Source of the DNA: Thermoplasmata archaeon | Lineage (GTDB): Archaea; Thermoplasmatota; Thermoplasmata; Lutacidiplasmatales; UBA184 | Assembly: GCA_022749815.1 (NCBI GenBank) | Contig: JAKIWV010000002.1 | Span: 444,478 to 508,477 of the forward strand | Direction of reading: 5' to 3' | DNA: 64,000 nucleotides | Shown: positions 1 through 9,182 of the stretch, in pieces | How the letters are laid out: each line of letters begins with the position of its first letter | Numbering within the stretch: the first letter of the stretch is position 1 | Translations under genes and position numbers: made by a program | The notes under the pieces: generated by a model | The model's input: the letters and a program-made list of their open reading frames with translations, nothing else | Told to the model about the DNA's origin: nothing | Database searches by the model: none

Positions 1-84
1 GGCCACGATCACTCTCCAGCTCTTTGTTGACCTGGGCACGCAGGTGGCCCCCACGATCCTTTCCGTTCAGACCACAGTAGACAC

Positions 85-795
85 GTGCTCGGCGGCAACG
101 AGTTGTCCATGAGTCCCGTCCCCGGGCAAACGGGGTCGGGGCCTTCACGGGTGCATGCACCGCGACCGGGAACCCCCGGAGGGCGGCGGGCGCAGCTGGC
201 GGAATCCTGGCCCCTGCTCCTGGCCGGCGCCGGGTGTCTCGCCTTGGGGACGGTGCTCCTCCTCGAACATTGGACTCGTACCATCGACCACCTGTCGCCG
301 ACGATCCTGTTCTTGGCCGTAGGGGCCACCGGACTTTTCGGCGGCGTCGCGTCGTTCGTGGTGGGGCCCGAGGATGTTTCGGAAGCAGGCGCAAGCAAAC
401 CCGAAGGCTTCGATGACACGAATGTTGACGTCCGGGAAAGCCCCTCCCCCACGGCCGATCCGACCGACGAGTGGATCGGTCGCCCCTCTCCGAAGGTCGC
501 GCAGGCCTCGCCCGGGAAGCGGTCCACCCCGCTCGTTGCCTCGGCCCCTCCGTGGAGCGAGGACGAGACTACGGCCGAGATCGCCCCGTCGCTCCTGCTC
601 GACCCGGACACGTACGGTCGCCCGTCGCCGTGGCGGAGCGGCCGGCTCCTTCACCTCTCCGAAGAGGGCGCCCTCCGAGTGTACACAGTGGAAGATGCGC
701 TGGGGGACCTCGAATTCGTTTCCAAGTCCGTCCATGCCCGCCGGAGCCGGGATGGATCTGTCGAATCTGGCGCCACGCGAAAATCACCCCCCTAG
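85..795 (+). CDS. Hypothetical two-helix membrane protein
   Basis: A 236-residue protein that I do not recognise. The first ~40 residues are Pro/Gly/Arg-rich. Two hydrophobic segments follow at about residues 41-62 and 70-92, joined by a very short loop, so it is probably anchored by a helical hairpin. The remaining ~140 residues are hydrophilic, acidic and Pro/Ser-rich with no recognised domain. A second ATG at position 109 (residue 9) is an equally good start. It stands alone, tail to tail with the SDR gene. The codon pattern resembles a real gene, but the function is unknown. Confidence 0.5.
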   Translation: MLGGNELSMSPVPGQTGSGPSRVHAPRPGTPGGRRAQLAESWPLLLAGAGCLALGTVLLLEHWTRTIDHLSPTILFLAVGATGLFGGVASFVVGPEDVSEAGASKPEGFDDTNVDVRESPSPTADPTDEWIGRPSPKVAQASPGKRSTPLVASAPPWSEDETTAEIAPSLLLDPDTYGRPSPWRSGRLLHLSEEGALRVYTVEDALGDLEFVSKSVHARRSRDGSVESGATRKSPP

Positions 796-899
796 AGACA
801 GTGGTTCGTCCGACCCGGTCCACGTGGTTCAACATCACCGGCATCCCCCGCGGGCCGTGTGCTCTCGGAGCGGAAGGAGGTTGGGTCAGTGAAGCTGTG

Positions 900-1778
900 T
901 CACCGATGAGGATTCGTACGGGGGTCACGGATGGCTGAGTGGTAGTCATAGACTCGGTCATCGATGTCCGTGAATCCGTAGGACTTGGCCAGAGCCCCCA
1001 CTTCCAGGGTCTGACCCGTCTTCTTCATCCTATGCGGGTCCAGAGCCAAGGCGACGATGGCCCGACCTAGATATTCGGGGGATTCAATCCGCTTGAGCTG
1101 ACGCGGGGGGACGCGGTGATACATGCGCTCCACCCGCATCCATCCAGGGGATATCGCCACGGAGGCGATCCCGTGTTTGCGCAGTTCCTCTCCCAGCCCG
1201 AAGGCCATCCGATTGATCGCGCACTTGGCCACGTCGTAGAAGAGCAGGCCTAGGTACTCGCCGCGGTCCCAATACGTCGTGCTGACGACGAGTCCTTGCC
1301 GGCGGCGGAGCATCAGCGGGATTCCGTAGAGGTTCGTGACGAGATGGGCGCGAAGCCCGTCGGTAAACATTCCCTCCCATCGCTCCATCGATTGTTTCAC
1401 AAAAAAGGGGGAATTGAACCACTCCCCGTGTACGGCGTAGGGCTCGTATCCCCCCCAGACGTTGTTCACGAGGATGTCCACGTGGTGCTGCTCTCGTTTA
1501 ACTCTCTCGAAGAGGCGGCGGACGTCGGAATCCTTGGTGTGGTCGCAACGTACCGCGATCCCTTTCCCTCCACGCCGGGTCACTTCTTCTGCCGTGTCTT
1601 GGATCGTCCCCGGGTACTCCTTGAGTCGAGGATGTCCCCGGACGCTACGCCCGGTGACATAGACGGTCGCTCCCGCTTCGCCGAGAACGCACGCAATCGC
1701 CTTCCCCGCCCCGCGGCTGGCACCCGTGACCACTGCTACTTTGTCCCGCAGGGGGCGTCCCAGCCGCCACTCCTTCAT
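900..1778 (-). CDS. SDR family NAD(P)-dependent oxidoreductase
   Basis: A 292-residue short-chain dehydrogenase/reductase with a Rossmann fold. The N-terminal cofactor loop TGASRGAG lies near residues 18-25, the NNVWGG segment corresponds to the usual NNAG, and the catalytic Tyr/Lys sit in YDVAK (YxxxK) after a Ser-Thr pair. The length and the extended loop before the active site resemble the DHRS1-like branch. The enzyme should reduce or oxidise a carbonyl/alcohol substrate in the cytoplasm; the substrate cannot be read from sequence. It lies just downstream of the DUF1801 gene on the same strand and may be cotranscribed with it. Confidence 0.85.
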   Translation of the reverse strand: MKEWRLGRPLRDKVAVVTGASRGAGKAIACVLGEAGATVYVTGRSVRGHPRLKEYPGTIQDTAEEVTRRGGKGIAVRCDHTKDSDVRRLFERVKREQHHVDILVNNVWGGYEPYAVHGEWFNSPFFVKQSMERWEGMFTDGLRAHLVTNLYGIPLMLRRRQGLVVSTTYWDRGEYLGLLFYDVAKCAINRMAFGLGEELRKHGIASVAISPGWMRVERMYHRVPPRQLKRIESPEYLGRAIVALALDPHRMKKTGQTLEVGALAKSYGFTDIDDRVYDYHSAIRDPRTNPHR

Positions 1779-1806
1779 TTCTAGCCCCCCACCTCGGTCC
1801 GCAGCT

Positions 1807-2241
1807 TCAGGAGTGGTTCTTCGTGGCTCTCGGGCGGCGGGCCACCTTTGGGGAGGGGCCGGAAGCGTCGTTGCCCTTGAGCTGGGACCGGTTGTACCCG
1901 ATCGCGACCTTCACGAGACGCCGGAGCGCCGTCTCGCTCGGACGGTCCGTCTCGAAGATGTCGATCGCTCGCCATTCGTTCCCTGCCAACCCGGCGTTGA
2001 AGAGCCGTTCCGGGTCGGCGAAGTGGGCCCCCTTGACGAAAGTCCATTTCACCTTCCCCCGGTGAGGGTTGGCGAGCGAGACCATCCCGTCGCAATACCA
2101 AACGGGCGTTCCCATCCACTTCCAATCCTCGGTGACCGCAGGGTCGGCCTCGAGCATGATCCGACGGATGGTGGCGAGGACATTGCCACGCCAGTCGGCG
2201 ATGCTGGCGATGTGCTGGTCGATGCGCTCCGAGGGTTTCAT
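1807..2241 (-). CDS. DUF1801 (YdhG-like) domain protein
   Basis: A 144-residue protein resembling the DUF1801/YdhG family. It begins with a helical segment carrying an IRRIMLEADP motif and then has the family's aromatic core with WKWMGTPVW and an 'FVKGAHF...LF' segment. Family members are small cytosolic proteins of unsettled role, found mainly in bacteria and scattered in archaea. The basic C-terminal tail (about 25 residues) is probably disordered. The 28-base spacing to the SDR gene suggests shared transcription. The patchy distribution of the family is compatible with acquisition by transfer, but nothing here proves it. Confidence 0.75.
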   Translation of the reverse strand: MKPSERIDQHIASIADWRGNVLATIRRIMLEADPAVTEDWKWMGTPVWYCDGMVSLANPHRGKVKWTFVKGAHFADPERLFNAGLAGNEWRAIDIFETDRPSETALRRLVKVAIGYNRSQLKGNDASGPSPKVARRPRATKNHS

Positions 2242-2686
2242 CTTCCGCTTCCGGGACCGTATCGGCTCACCCTGGTATTGAACTCAACGCCGGCTGAACG
2301 AAGTTCGAGCCAAACTGCCCTCGTCCCGTCAGCTGCTTGGGGGACCTGCCTGAGAGATCGAGGCGCCCTTTCCGCAGGAGCTCGACTCGACGGCCGTAGG
2401 AGCTTCGAGCCGGCGGGCACCGTCCGTGGGCGAAACCTCAAGGTACGGGGAGGATTGAACGTCCCGCCACGGACCTTAAGCCCGTAGGAACGATTCCCGG
2501 ACGATGGCGACCGCGGGCGGAACCGACCTCGTCCTGTTCGTTGCGGGGGAGCCGGATTCCGGCGTTGGCTCGACCCGGGACGTCGAGACTTCCATCCCGC
2601 GAAACCTAATCGGCGCAATCGTGGGCCGGCGGCGGCGGGGATCCGAAGGGCGAAGGTCGGGGCCAATCAACAACAGCCCACTTCCA
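2242..2686. other. Gene-poor stretch
   Basis: About 445 bases without a convincing gene. Open frames on both strands here are Arg/Pro-rich shadows typical of GC-rich noncoding DNA. The only structured element I see is the inverted repeat at 2437-2480. Confidence 0.5.
2437..2480. repeat. 44-base imperfect inverted repeat (hairpin)
   Basis: The left arm begins CTCAAGGTACGGGGAGG and the right arm ends CCGCCACGGACCTTAAG. Thirteen of 17 positions pair, around a loop of about 10 bases. The mismatches fall at arm positions 3, 9, 12 and 15, all multiples of three. It could fold as an RNA hairpin or be a protein-binding palindrome. No gene assigns it a role. Confidence 0.55.
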
Positions 2687-2974
2687 ATGACGGATCACCG
2701 TCCGTGGCACATTCCCTCAAATCAGATTCAGTGCGCTAACATGGTCTTCGAGATCGCGAAGGGTGAAAGCAGGAGAGTCGCCCTCGTCGACGTGAACCGG
2801 GCGGCAGGGGACCAAGCGCTCGTCGACCGATGGGTCGGTTCGGACGCCGTGCTGCCCCTCCTTGTGCGCCGCGACGGAGCCCGGCTGCAGGGGATCGAGG
2901 AGTTCGTGCCGTCGAAGGTCCGTCGGTTGGTTCTCGGCTTGTCGCCGGTGAATTCGCTCGCCGGAGGCCGCTAG
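2687..2974 (+). CDS. Thioredoxin-fold-like small protein lacking CxxC (possibly degenerate)
   Basis: A 95-residue reading from the ATG at 2687; the frame is open further upstream to 2504. The order of segments resembles thioredoxin: PWHIPSN where thioredoxins have WCGPCK, then an FEIAKGESRRVALVDVN helix-strand, a DQALVDRW helix, and LPLLVRRDGARLQGIEEFVP where thioredoxins have the cis-Pro strand and 'DG...' hairpin. Both redox cysteines are replaced (His and Ser), so disulfide chemistry would be lost. It could be a decayed thioredoxin-like gene or a structural relative. The assignment rests on eye alignment only. The TAG stop lies inside the tRNA-like repeat at 2967. Confidence 0.35.
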   Translation: MTDHRPWHIPSNQIQCANMVFEIAKGESRRVALVDVNRAAGDQALVDRWVGSDAVLPLLVRRDGARLQGIEEFVPSKVRRLVLGLSPVNSLAGGR

Positions 2975-3005
2975 AGAGACTCGCCCGAAGGATTCAAGAC
3001 CGCAC
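2967..3005 (+). repeat. Diverged copy of tRNA-Thr 3'-end repeat (copy C)
   Basis: Starts GCCGCTAGAGAGAC and continues with CGAAGGATTCAAG. It is about 75 percent identical over ~36 bases to the copy at 3653, and 12 of its first 13 bases match the 3' end of the tRNA-Thr gene at 5085. It may be an old attachment-site or recombination remnant. Confidence 0.4.
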
Positions 3006-3289
3006 GCCCGAGCGAGGAGGGGAGGCGAGCGATCTGATTAGGCTCTGATCTCCCCAGACGCCGACGGGGTCTATGCCCCGGGAGTCCTCCGATGACGACC
3101 CCCCGATCCGGACTCGGAGTAGCAACGACTTCCCCGACGGTTCTGTGACCCAGTCCCCACCGGATGTTCAGAAGGACCGCATGAAACGTTTATCCAATTC
3201 AGGGCGCATCCGGAGGCTACGTGTCGTAGATGTCGGCATCTCCGCGCTCCTTGTTTCTCGCTCCCCCCTCTCAGAAGACTTTCGTGGGA
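2975..3289. other. Gene-poor stretch
   Basis: About 315 bases between the thioredoxin-like frame and the small membrane protein. Apart from repeat copy C at its left end I see no gene or RNA. A TATA-like CGTTTATCC at about 3186-3194 could serve the downstream gene, but it lies nearly 100 bases from the start. Confidence 0.4.
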
Positions 3290-3523
3290 ATGAACCGCTC
3301 GGCCCTACGGGGGTACGTCTGGATCGGCGCCGCACTTCTTATCGTGCTGGGTATCTTCTCATGGCCCGACCTCCGGTGGGTCGCCGGGTTCCTCATTTCC
3401 GGAGCTTTGATGACCGTCGCCGGGCTGTGGGTGTTGTTTACTCTGGACGATGGCGACCGGGACCCCAACAATCTCGGGGGCACCGAGACTGACAGAGAGC
3501 CGCTCACCGGGGAAATGGACTAA
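3290..3523 (+). CDS. Small two-helix membrane protein
   Basis: A 77-residue protein from the ATG at 3290; the frame is open upstream to 3230, but those residues do not look coding. Two hydrophobic stretches (YVWIGAALLIVLGIFSW and VAGFLISGALMTVAGLWVLF) predict a helical hairpin in the membrane with a short acidic C-terminal tail. The upstream GTGGGA is a weak ribosome-binding candidate. I do not recognise a family. It lies between two copies of a tRNA-derived repeat, in an accessory-looking region. Confidence 0.5.
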   Translation: MNRSALRGYVWIGAALLIVLGIFSWPDLRWVAGFLISGALMTVAGLWVLFTLDDGDRDPNNLGGTETDREPLTGEMD

Positions 3524-3652
3524 CCGGCCCGCAACAGAGGGCTGGAATGGAGTCGGAAAACTCAGCTCGAGGGGAATGCTCTCAGAACGAGGCAACTCCG
3601 CCAGAGCCGACCACTCATGCCACCGACTGCCGAGCCGCTCCATGGCCGGACA

Positions 3653-3690
3653 GCCGCTAGAGGGACCCAGTCGAAGGGTTCGAAGCCGCA
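3653..3690 (+). repeat. Copy of tRNA-Thr 3'-end repeat (copy B)
   Basis: Starts with GCCGCTAGAGGGA, identical over 13 bases to the + strand reading of the tRNA-Thr 3' end at 5085-5097, and GTCGAA recurs a few bases later. The continuation CGAAGGGTTCGAAGCCGC matches copy C with mainly transition differences. It may be an attachment-site relic. Confidence 0.45.
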
Positions 3691-3799
3691 GCTCCAAGAA
3701 AGCCCGCGCCTCCACTTGGCACCACCGAAGTCTGAAAACCCCCGCAATGCGCGTTGGGCTACGTAAGGGTTAATCGCGGCTCCTGAGTCCCCGCGTTTC

Positions 3800-5059
3800 G
3801 TGGCTCCCGATTCGAAGGAGACCGCGCGTAGATTCGTTCTAGGAAGGCAAGGTCTCTGGCCCGGCCGGCGATGGGAAGGTCGCCGGGACCTCAAGCGGGC
3901 CGTCCAGTACATTGGCTCGGTCCAGTTCGACCCGCTCAACGTCGTTGGTCGCAGCCAAGACCTAGCGCTCTGGGGGCGGATTATCGGATACGAGACCCAG
4001 GACTTGGAAGACGCACTCTACAAGACTCGATCCGTTTTCGAGACGGGCGGCAATGTCCAGATCCGGCCCATTGCAGAATTGCAGTACCTTCGCGTCGCAA
4101 TGCAACGGAAGATCGCGGAGGAGCGATGGAGCCGATTCGCGCGGGCGAATGCCGGGCTGCTCGCACGTGTGACCCGGGAGATCGAAAGGCGGGGGCCGCT
4201 CGGACCAAGCGATTTTGTAGGGAGCGGGGAGAAACGAATCCAGAACTATCGAGCCGGGAAGGAATCGGGTCTCGCCCTGTATTATCTGTGGCTCAAAGGT
4301 GACGTCATGATCGCCTTCCGGCGCCACGGTGAGAAAGTATTCGATCTAACAGGTCGTCTGCTTCGCCGACCCACGCCGGACGTGCCGGTTCCAGAGGCTG
4401 AGGAGCATCTCATTCTAGGAACCCTTCGCCAGCTGGGGGTCGCGACGAGTTCCGAATGGCTCCGTCATGCCTGGGCGCGAATCGGCCGGCTCACGTTACG
4501 AAACGAATGGCCGGACCGGACCCGTCGCTGGCGGGAACAGGGCGTCATTCAAGAAATCGAGGTCGACGGATGGAAGGGCCCGCAGTGTATCCTGGCCGAT
4601 GCGGTCTCCGATTTCGAGACAATTCGCTCGTCGGAGGTACCTGCGTCTTGGCGGCCCCGGTCGACCACTACGGAGGAGGAAGTGGTCTTCCTCGCCCCGC
4701 TGGAAGTCGTGAGTTCCAGCGGCCAGGCAGCCCGACTCTTCGATTTCGAGTACGTGTGGGAAGTCTACAAGCCGGCTTCCAAGCGCCGCTGGGGCTACTA
4801 CACCCTGCCCCTCCTCTTTGGAGATCGCCTATGCGCCCGTATTGAGATGCGATACGAAAGCCCCAGCCGAACCCTCCGCGTTCTGGGCTTCTGGCCTGAA
4901 GAGGCCTCGCTACGTCGGGACTCGGCTTTTGCCTCTGCGCTCGGTCGGGCGCTGCATCGCCTAGCTAAGTTCAAGGGAGCGACTAGGATTGAGGTAGTTG
5001 GGTTGCGCTCCCCCGACATGGAACGCCGAGTTTCTCGCGCCGTCGCCGATAGCGCGTGA
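3800..5059 (+). CDS. YcaQ-like winged-helix DNA glycosylase family protein
   Basis: A 419-residue protein of the HTH_42/YcaQ family, whose bacterial members (E. coli YcaQ, Streptomyces AlkZ) unhook interstrand DNA crosslinks by excising alkylated bases. The N-terminal signature VQFDPLNVVGRSQDLALW is clear. It carries the QxD catalytic motif as Gln42-Phe-Asp44, followed by the family's dual winged-helix region and a C-terminal segment with EYVWEVYKPASKRRWGYY. The start is GTG; no better start is apparent. The gene is single and fills the interval between repeat copy B and the tRNA-Thr gene, so it may have arrived as cargo at a tRNA site. Family assignment is firm; substrate is inferred. Confidence 0.85.
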   Translation: MAPDSKETARRFVLGRQGLWPGRRWEGRRDLKRAVQYIGSVQFDPLNVVGRSQDLALWGRIIGYETQDLEDALYKTRSVFETGGNVQIRPIAELQYLRVAMQRKIAEERWSRFARANAGLLARVTREIERRGPLGPSDFVGSGEKRIQNYRAGKESGLALYYLWLKGDVMIAFRRHGEKVFDLTGRLLRRPTPDVPVPEAEEHLILGTLRQLGVATSSEWLRHAWARIGRLTLRNEWPDRTRRWREQGVIQEIEVDGWKGPQCILADAVSDFETIRSSEVPASWRPRSTTTEEEVVFLAPLEVVSSSGQAARLFDFEYVWEVYKPASKRRWGYYTLPLLFGDRLCARIEMRYESPSRTLRVLGFWPEEASLRRDSAFASALGRALHRLAKFKGATRIEVVGLRSPDMERRVSRAVADSA

Positions 5060-5083
5060 CCGGGCCCCATTGCGAGTCGGGCC

Positions 5084-5156
5084 AGCCGCTAGAGGGAGTC
5101 GAACCCCCGACCTGCTGATTACAAATCAGCTGCTCTACCTGCTGAGCTATAGCGGC
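5084..5156 (-). tRNA. tRNA-Thr(TGT)
   Basis: A 73-base cloverleaf. Acceptor GCCGCTA pairs with TAGCGGC, the discriminator is T, the D-arm is TAGCTCAGCAGGTAGAGC, the anticodon loop TTTGTAA (anticodon TGT) is closed by GCTGA/TCAGC, and the T-arm contains GTTCGACTC. No CCA is encoded and no intron is seen. Part of its 3' end is repeated at 3653 and 2967. Confidence 0.95.
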
Positions 5157-5315
5157 ATCCGGCTCCCAGGTCCGGTTCTGTGTGGTTCAGACCTAAACGG
5201 ATATGAATCGCTCTCTCCAGACGCGAAAGGCCACGCCCCCTCCCACCGGTGCGGCCCGACCGGACCGACGCGATTCCCCGAGGCCGATTCCGACAAGCTT
5301 TCGTAGCCAGCCCCG

Positions 5316-6989
5316 GTGCCTCGCCCGATGCAGGACGTCGCCCCCGCAAAGCGGGTGATCCACGCCCCCCGGGGCACGGAGTTGTCGTGTCGGGGCTGGG
5401 CCCAGGAGGGGGCACTCCGACTCCTGATGAACAACCTGGATCCAGAGGTGGCCCGCGATCCGGACCATCTCATCGTCTACGGCGGACGCGGCAAAGCGGC
5501 CCGAACCTGGGGAGACTTCGACAAGATCGTGGCCACGCTGAAGACCCTCGGGGACGACGAGACCCTACTAGTCCAATCCGGCAAACCCGTTGGCGTGTTC
5601 CCGACGCACCCGGGGGCCCCCCGAGTGTTGATCGCCAACGCGCTGCTCGTTCCGCACTGGGCCACGGACGAGATTTTCTGGGACCTCGAAGCCAAGGGGC
5701 TGACGATGTACGGCCAGATGACCGCCGGCAGCTGGATTTACATCGGAACACAGGGGATTCTCCAGGGCACCTACGAGACGTTGGCCTCGCTCGCCCGCTC
5801 CGAGTTCCACAGCGACACTTTGGCCGGTCGTTGGATGCTCTCTTCAGGTCTGGGCGAGATGGGAGGGGCCCAACCCCTCGCCGTCACCATGCTGGGGGGG
5901 GTGGCTTTGATCGTCGACGTGGACCCCGACAAGATCGCCCGTCGCCTTCGGCTTCAGTATCTCGACGAATCGGCCGCGTCGCTGGACATTGCATTGGGAC
6001 GGGTGGGGGAAGCCATCGCGGATCGCCGGCCCTTGTCGGTGGGGCTCGAGGCGAACGCCGCGGAGGTGTACCCGGAGCTGGCGCGGCGCGGCGTCACCCC
6101 TGATATTGCGACCGATCAGACTGCGGCCCATGATCTCACCGTGGGCTACATCCCTCGAGGGTTCACCCTCCCGGCCGCGGAGAGGTTGCGGACGCAGGAC
6201 CCGGCTAAGTACTACGCGGAAGTTCGTCGATCGATCGCCGCCGAGGCGGAGGCGATCCTGACCCTCATGCACCGCGGGGCCCGCGTCTTCGAGTACGGCA
6301 ACGCGTTCCGGGCCCGAGCCCTCGAGGCGGGAGTCAGGAATGCCTTTGACATTCCGGGGTATGTTCCGAAGTACATCCGCCCGCTGTTCGCTGTAGGGAG
6401 CGGTCCGTTCCGGTGGGTCGCACTGAGCGGCGACCCGAGTGATATCCAAGCGATCGACCGGATGATCCTTCGCGAGTTCTCGAGCAACGCCCACTTGTGT
6501 CGATGGATCCGATTGGCGGGCGAGAGGGTCCGGTTCCAAGGACTGCCGGCCCGGATCTGCTACATGGGATATGGCGAGCGGGAACGATTCGGGCACCTCG
6601 TGAACGAAATGGTACGTTCGGGTGAGCTCTCCGCACCCGTGGCCATCGGCCGGGACCACCACGACACCGGGAGCGTCGCGAGCCCCTATCGGGAGACCGA
6701 GCTCATGCGCGATGGCTCGGACGCCATCGCGGACTGGCCGATACTTAACGCTCTTCTGAACGTGGCCGGGGGCGCATCGTGGGTCTCGGTTCACCACGGC
6801 GGCGGAGTGGGGATCGGTAACTCGATCCATGCCGGCCTGGTGCTCGTCGTGGACGGGAGCGACGACGCCGATGCCCGCATCTCCCGGGTCCTCCACAACG
6901 ATACCGGGATCGGAGTGGCCCGACACGCCGATGCCGGCTATCCCGAATCGATCGCCTTGCTGACGGGGGCTCGGTTCCGAGTACCGTAA
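5316..6989 (+). CDS. hutU: Urocanate hydratase
   Basis: A 557-residue urocanase, near the usual family length of ~550. It converts urocanate to imidazolone propionate, the second step of histidine breakdown, using tightly bound NAD+ as an electrophile. Seen: the N-terminal [11 protein letters not shown], the NAD-binding segment [15 protein letters not shown], the active-site Cys in [16 protein letters not shown], and the C-terminal [11 protein letters not shown]. The start is GTG at 5316 or ATG at 5328. The other hut genes (hutH, hutI, hutG) are not in this window, so the pathway must be completed elsewhere if it operates. It is convergent with the Nudix gene. Confidence 0.96.
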   Translation: MPRPMQDVAPAKRVIHAPRGTELSCRGWAQEGALRLLMNNLDPEVARDPDHLIVYGGRGKAARTWGDFDKIVATLKTLGDDETLLVQSGKPVGVFPTHPGAPRVLIANALLVPHWATDEIFWDLEAKGLTMYGQMTAGSWIYIGTQGILQGTYETLASLARSEFHSDTLAGRWMLSSGLGEMGGAQPLAVTMLGGVALIVDVDPDKIARRLRLQYLDESAASLDIALGRVGEAIADRRPLSVGLEANAAEVYPELARRGVTPDIATDQTAAHDLTVGYIPRGFTLPAAERLRTQDPAKYYAEVRRSIAAEAEAILTLMHRGARVFEYGNAFRARALEAGVRNAFDIPGYVPKYIRPLFAVGSGPFRWVALSGDPSDIQAIDRMILREFSSNAHLCRWIRLAGERVRFQGLPARICYMGYGERERFGHLVNEMVRSGELSAPVAIGRDHHDTGSVASPYRETELMRDGSDAIADWPILNALLNVAGGASWVSVHHGGGVGIGNSIHAGLVLVVDGSDDADARISRVLHNDTGIGVARHADAGYPESIALLTGARFRVP

Positions 6990-7034
6990 CCCGGTCGGAG
7001 CATCGGAAGTCGTCTCAGGGTCAGAACCGGGTCG

Positions 7035-7499
7035 TTACCCGGCCGGCGGGTGATCTAGTCGATCGACCGCTGCCTCGAGCATCCGTCGATCGGTCTCGAA
7101 ACGGAGCAGCGAACGGGCGACCGTGGCCGGCTCCCATCGGGCCTCGTCGAATATCCCCTCGAGCTCGAGGGGAGTCTTCTCCGAGAGGGCAAGGAAGTAC
7201 ACCGCCGTCTTGAGGACGTTCCGATCACGCGCGGGGTCGTAGAAGCGATACGAGACCTGCCCCAGTTCTCCCCGGAAGTCGAGGTTCTCGAGGCCGGTCT
7301 CTTCTGCCGCCTCCCGTCTAGCCGCGTCGAGCAGGCTCTCGCCGGCCTCGACGTGCCCCTTGGGAAAACACCACCGATCTTCGGCCGGTTCGTGCAGGAG
7401 GAGGAAGTAATGAGCGCGAGATTCGACGACGACCGCACCGGCCGCCAGCTCTGCAACGGCGGGCCGGTCCGCACGAAACGGTTGCGAGGCCGGGGCCAT
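7035..7499 (-). CDS. Nudix hydrolase
   Basis: A 154-residue protein with a complete Nudix box: GHVEAGES at about residues 48-55, leading into REAAEETGL with the metal-binding glutamates. The preceding CFPKGHVE and length fit the diadenosine tetraphosphate (Ap4A) hydrolase-like branch, which cleaves dinucleoside polyphosphates or cleans up damaged nucleotides in the cytoplasm. The specific substrate is inferred only. The gene is divergent from the acyl-CoA ligase gene and convergent with hutU. Confidence 0.88.
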   Translation of the reverse strand: MAPASQPFRADRPAVAELAAGAVVVESRAHYFLLLHEPAEDRWCFPKGHVEAGESLLDAARREAAEETGLENLDFRGELGQVSYRFYDPARDRNVLKTAVYFLALSEKTPLELEGIFDEARWEPATVARSLLRFETDRRMLEAAVDRLDHPPAG

Positions 7500-7549
7500 G
7501 CCGTCAAGAGGTCTGTGCTTCGTAAGAGCTCTCCGGCGCCCCGGCCGAA

Positions 7550-7559
7550 CGTTTATGGG
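7550..7559 (+). promoter_or_regulatory. TATA box of the acyl-CoA ligase gene
   Basis: CGTTTATGG lies about 30 bases before the ATG at 7586, which implies a nearly leaderless transcript. Confidence 0.55.
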
Positions 7560-7585
7560 TCTTACGCGGCTCAGCGGTCGGACCC

Positions 7586-9181
7586 ATGCTCACCAGCGAA
7601 GAGGACTATCACGACCTCGCCACCCTGGTCCGTTCGAAGGCTCGGAAGAACGGGGAGCGTGTGGCGCTGCGGTTTCCTGAACGAACCCTCAGCTATTCTG
7701 AGCTGGACCAGGAAACGGACCGGTACGCTGCCGGTCTGGCCGAAGCCGGTGTCGAGAGGGGCGACCGGGTCGCGGCCCTGGTCTTCAATCGTCCCGAGTT
7801 CCCGGTGCTCTGGTTCGCCCTCGCCAAGCTCGGCGCAGTGCTCGTGCCGCTCAACACGGCGCTGAAGGGGGACCTGCTGCGCTACGAGCTCGACGACTGC
7901 CAGGCGCGTTTCCTCGTCCTCGAACCCTCCCTTCTCTCGGTCTACGAGCCGATCCGAGCGAACTTGAAGATGCGCCGTGAATGGGTCACCGCCGGCGCGA
8001 AGTCCCAGTCGGACCTGCCCGATGGCATGCTCTCCTGGTCTTCGGTCCGCTCTGCCCGGCCCTTACCCGAAGTCACCGCGCCGAACCCTTGGGATCCCGC
8101 CGCGATCCTCTACACCAGCGGCACCACCGGGCCCCCGAAGGGGGCTGTCATCCCCCACGAGAAGTACCTCGCGACGCCCCGGGAGATCGGCCTCCGGAGC
8201 GAGCTCGAGCCGGACTCGGTCTTGTTCACCGGACTTCCGCTCTTCCATTGCAACGCGCAAGAGATGACCACGCTGACGGCCCTGCTCAACGACCTGAGCG
8301 CAGCGTTCGATGAGCGATTCCATGCCACCACGTTCTGGGAGACTGCGGGGAGGTATCGAGCGACCCACGTGTCCCTCTTGATCTCGATGGTGAACGTGCT
8401 CTACAAACAGCCGGGCAAACCCACCGACCGTGGTCACGGGGTCCGAGTCGCTCTCACCGCCGGCGCGACCAAGGAAGTTTGGCCGAAATTCGAAGATCGG
8501 TTCGGCCTCCGCATCATCGAGCTCTATGGAATGACCGAGTGCGGTTGCACGACGTTGATGAATCCCCCAGGGGCGATCCGGGTCGGCTCGGTCGGTACCC
8601 CTCTGGGGTTCGTTGAGGCCGAGATCGTCGACGACAACGATCGGCCGGTGGCCCCCGGTGCGCCGGGCGAGCTGATCGTGCGCCCCCGCCGCCCCTTCAC
8701 GATGTTCCTCGAGTACTACCGGAAACCCGAGAAGACCATTGAGGCGTGGCGAAATCTGTGGTTCCACACCGGCGACCTGATGAAGCGGGACTCCGACGGT
8801 TACTACTATTTCTTGGACCGGAAGAAGGACGTGATCCGTCGACGCGGTGAGAACCTGGCTCCGTACGACGTGGAGACGGCGCTGAACCAGCACCCGGCCG
8901 TCTTTGAGACTGTGGCGGTGGGCGTTCCCGCCGAGATCGGGGAGGAGGACGTCAAGGCGTTCGTCCAGCTCAAGCCGGGGGCCGTCGTCACACCCGAGGA
9001 ACTGTTCCGGTTCGCCGCGGACCGTCTGCCTTTTTTCATGGTGCCACGGTACCTCGAGTTCATCGCCGAGATCCCAAAGACGGCAAACCAAAAGGCCCAG
9101 CGGTACCTGCTACGGGGAAAGCTGACTGGACGGGAGTCCGACCGGGAGACGCTGGGCATCGTCCTCCGACGTCCGGGGTGA
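7586..9181 (+). CDS. AMP-forming acyl-CoA synthetase
   Basis: A 531-residue member of the ANL adenylate-forming superfamily. It activates a carboxylic acid to acyl-AMP and then acyl-CoA. The P-loop-like motif [12 protein letters not shown], the A5 motif YGMTECG, the A7 WFHTGDL, the hinge [13 protein letters not shown] and the C-terminal lysine in TANQKAQRY are all present. DRKKD followed by RRRGEN is typical of the CaiC (crotonobetaine/carnitine ligase)-like and medium-chain groups. It overlaps or abuts the PIN-domain gene (start at 9183). With the 3-hydroxyacyl-CoA dehydrogenase, thiolase and thioesterase genes in this window it could feed an acyl-CoA degradation route. Exact acid unknown. 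Confidence 0.92.
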   Translation: MLTSEEDYHDLATLVRSKARKNGERVALRFPERTLSYSELDQETDRYAAGLAEAGVERGDRVAALVFNRPEFPVLWFALAKLGAVLVPLNTALKGDLLRYELDDCQARFLVLEPSLLSVYEPIRANLKMRREWVTAGAKSQSDLPDGMLSWSSVRSARPLPEVTAPNPWDPAAILYTSGTTGPPKGAVIPHEKYLATPREIGLRSELEPDSVLFTGLPLFHCNAQEMTTLTALLNDLSAAFDERFHATTFWETAGRYRATHVSLLISMVNVLYKQPGKPTDRGHGVRVALTAGATKEVWPKFEDRFGLRIIELYGMTECGCTTLMNPPGAIRVGSVGTPLGFVEAEIVDDNDRPVAPGAPGELIVRPRRPFTMFLEYYRKPEKTIEAWRNLWFHTGDLMKRDSDGYYYFLDRKKDVIRRRGENLAPYDVETALNQHPAVFETVAVGVPAEIGEEDVKAFVQLKPGAVVTPEELFRFAADRLPFFMVPRYLEFIAEIPKTANQKAQRYLLRGKLTGRESDRETLGIVLRRPG

Positions 9182-9182
9182 C

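Noticed and set aside
2440-2500. A tRNA-Leu(TAA)-like anticodon arm and T-arm-like GTTCAATCC on the minus strand
   Set aside because: No acceptor stem pairing, no class II variable arm and no T-stem. The similarity is explained by the palindrome at 2437-2480.
5844-6926. 360-residue open frame antisense to hutU
   Set aside because: Shadow of the strong hutU coding frame in GC-rich DNA; composition is Asp/Arg/His-rich with no domain.
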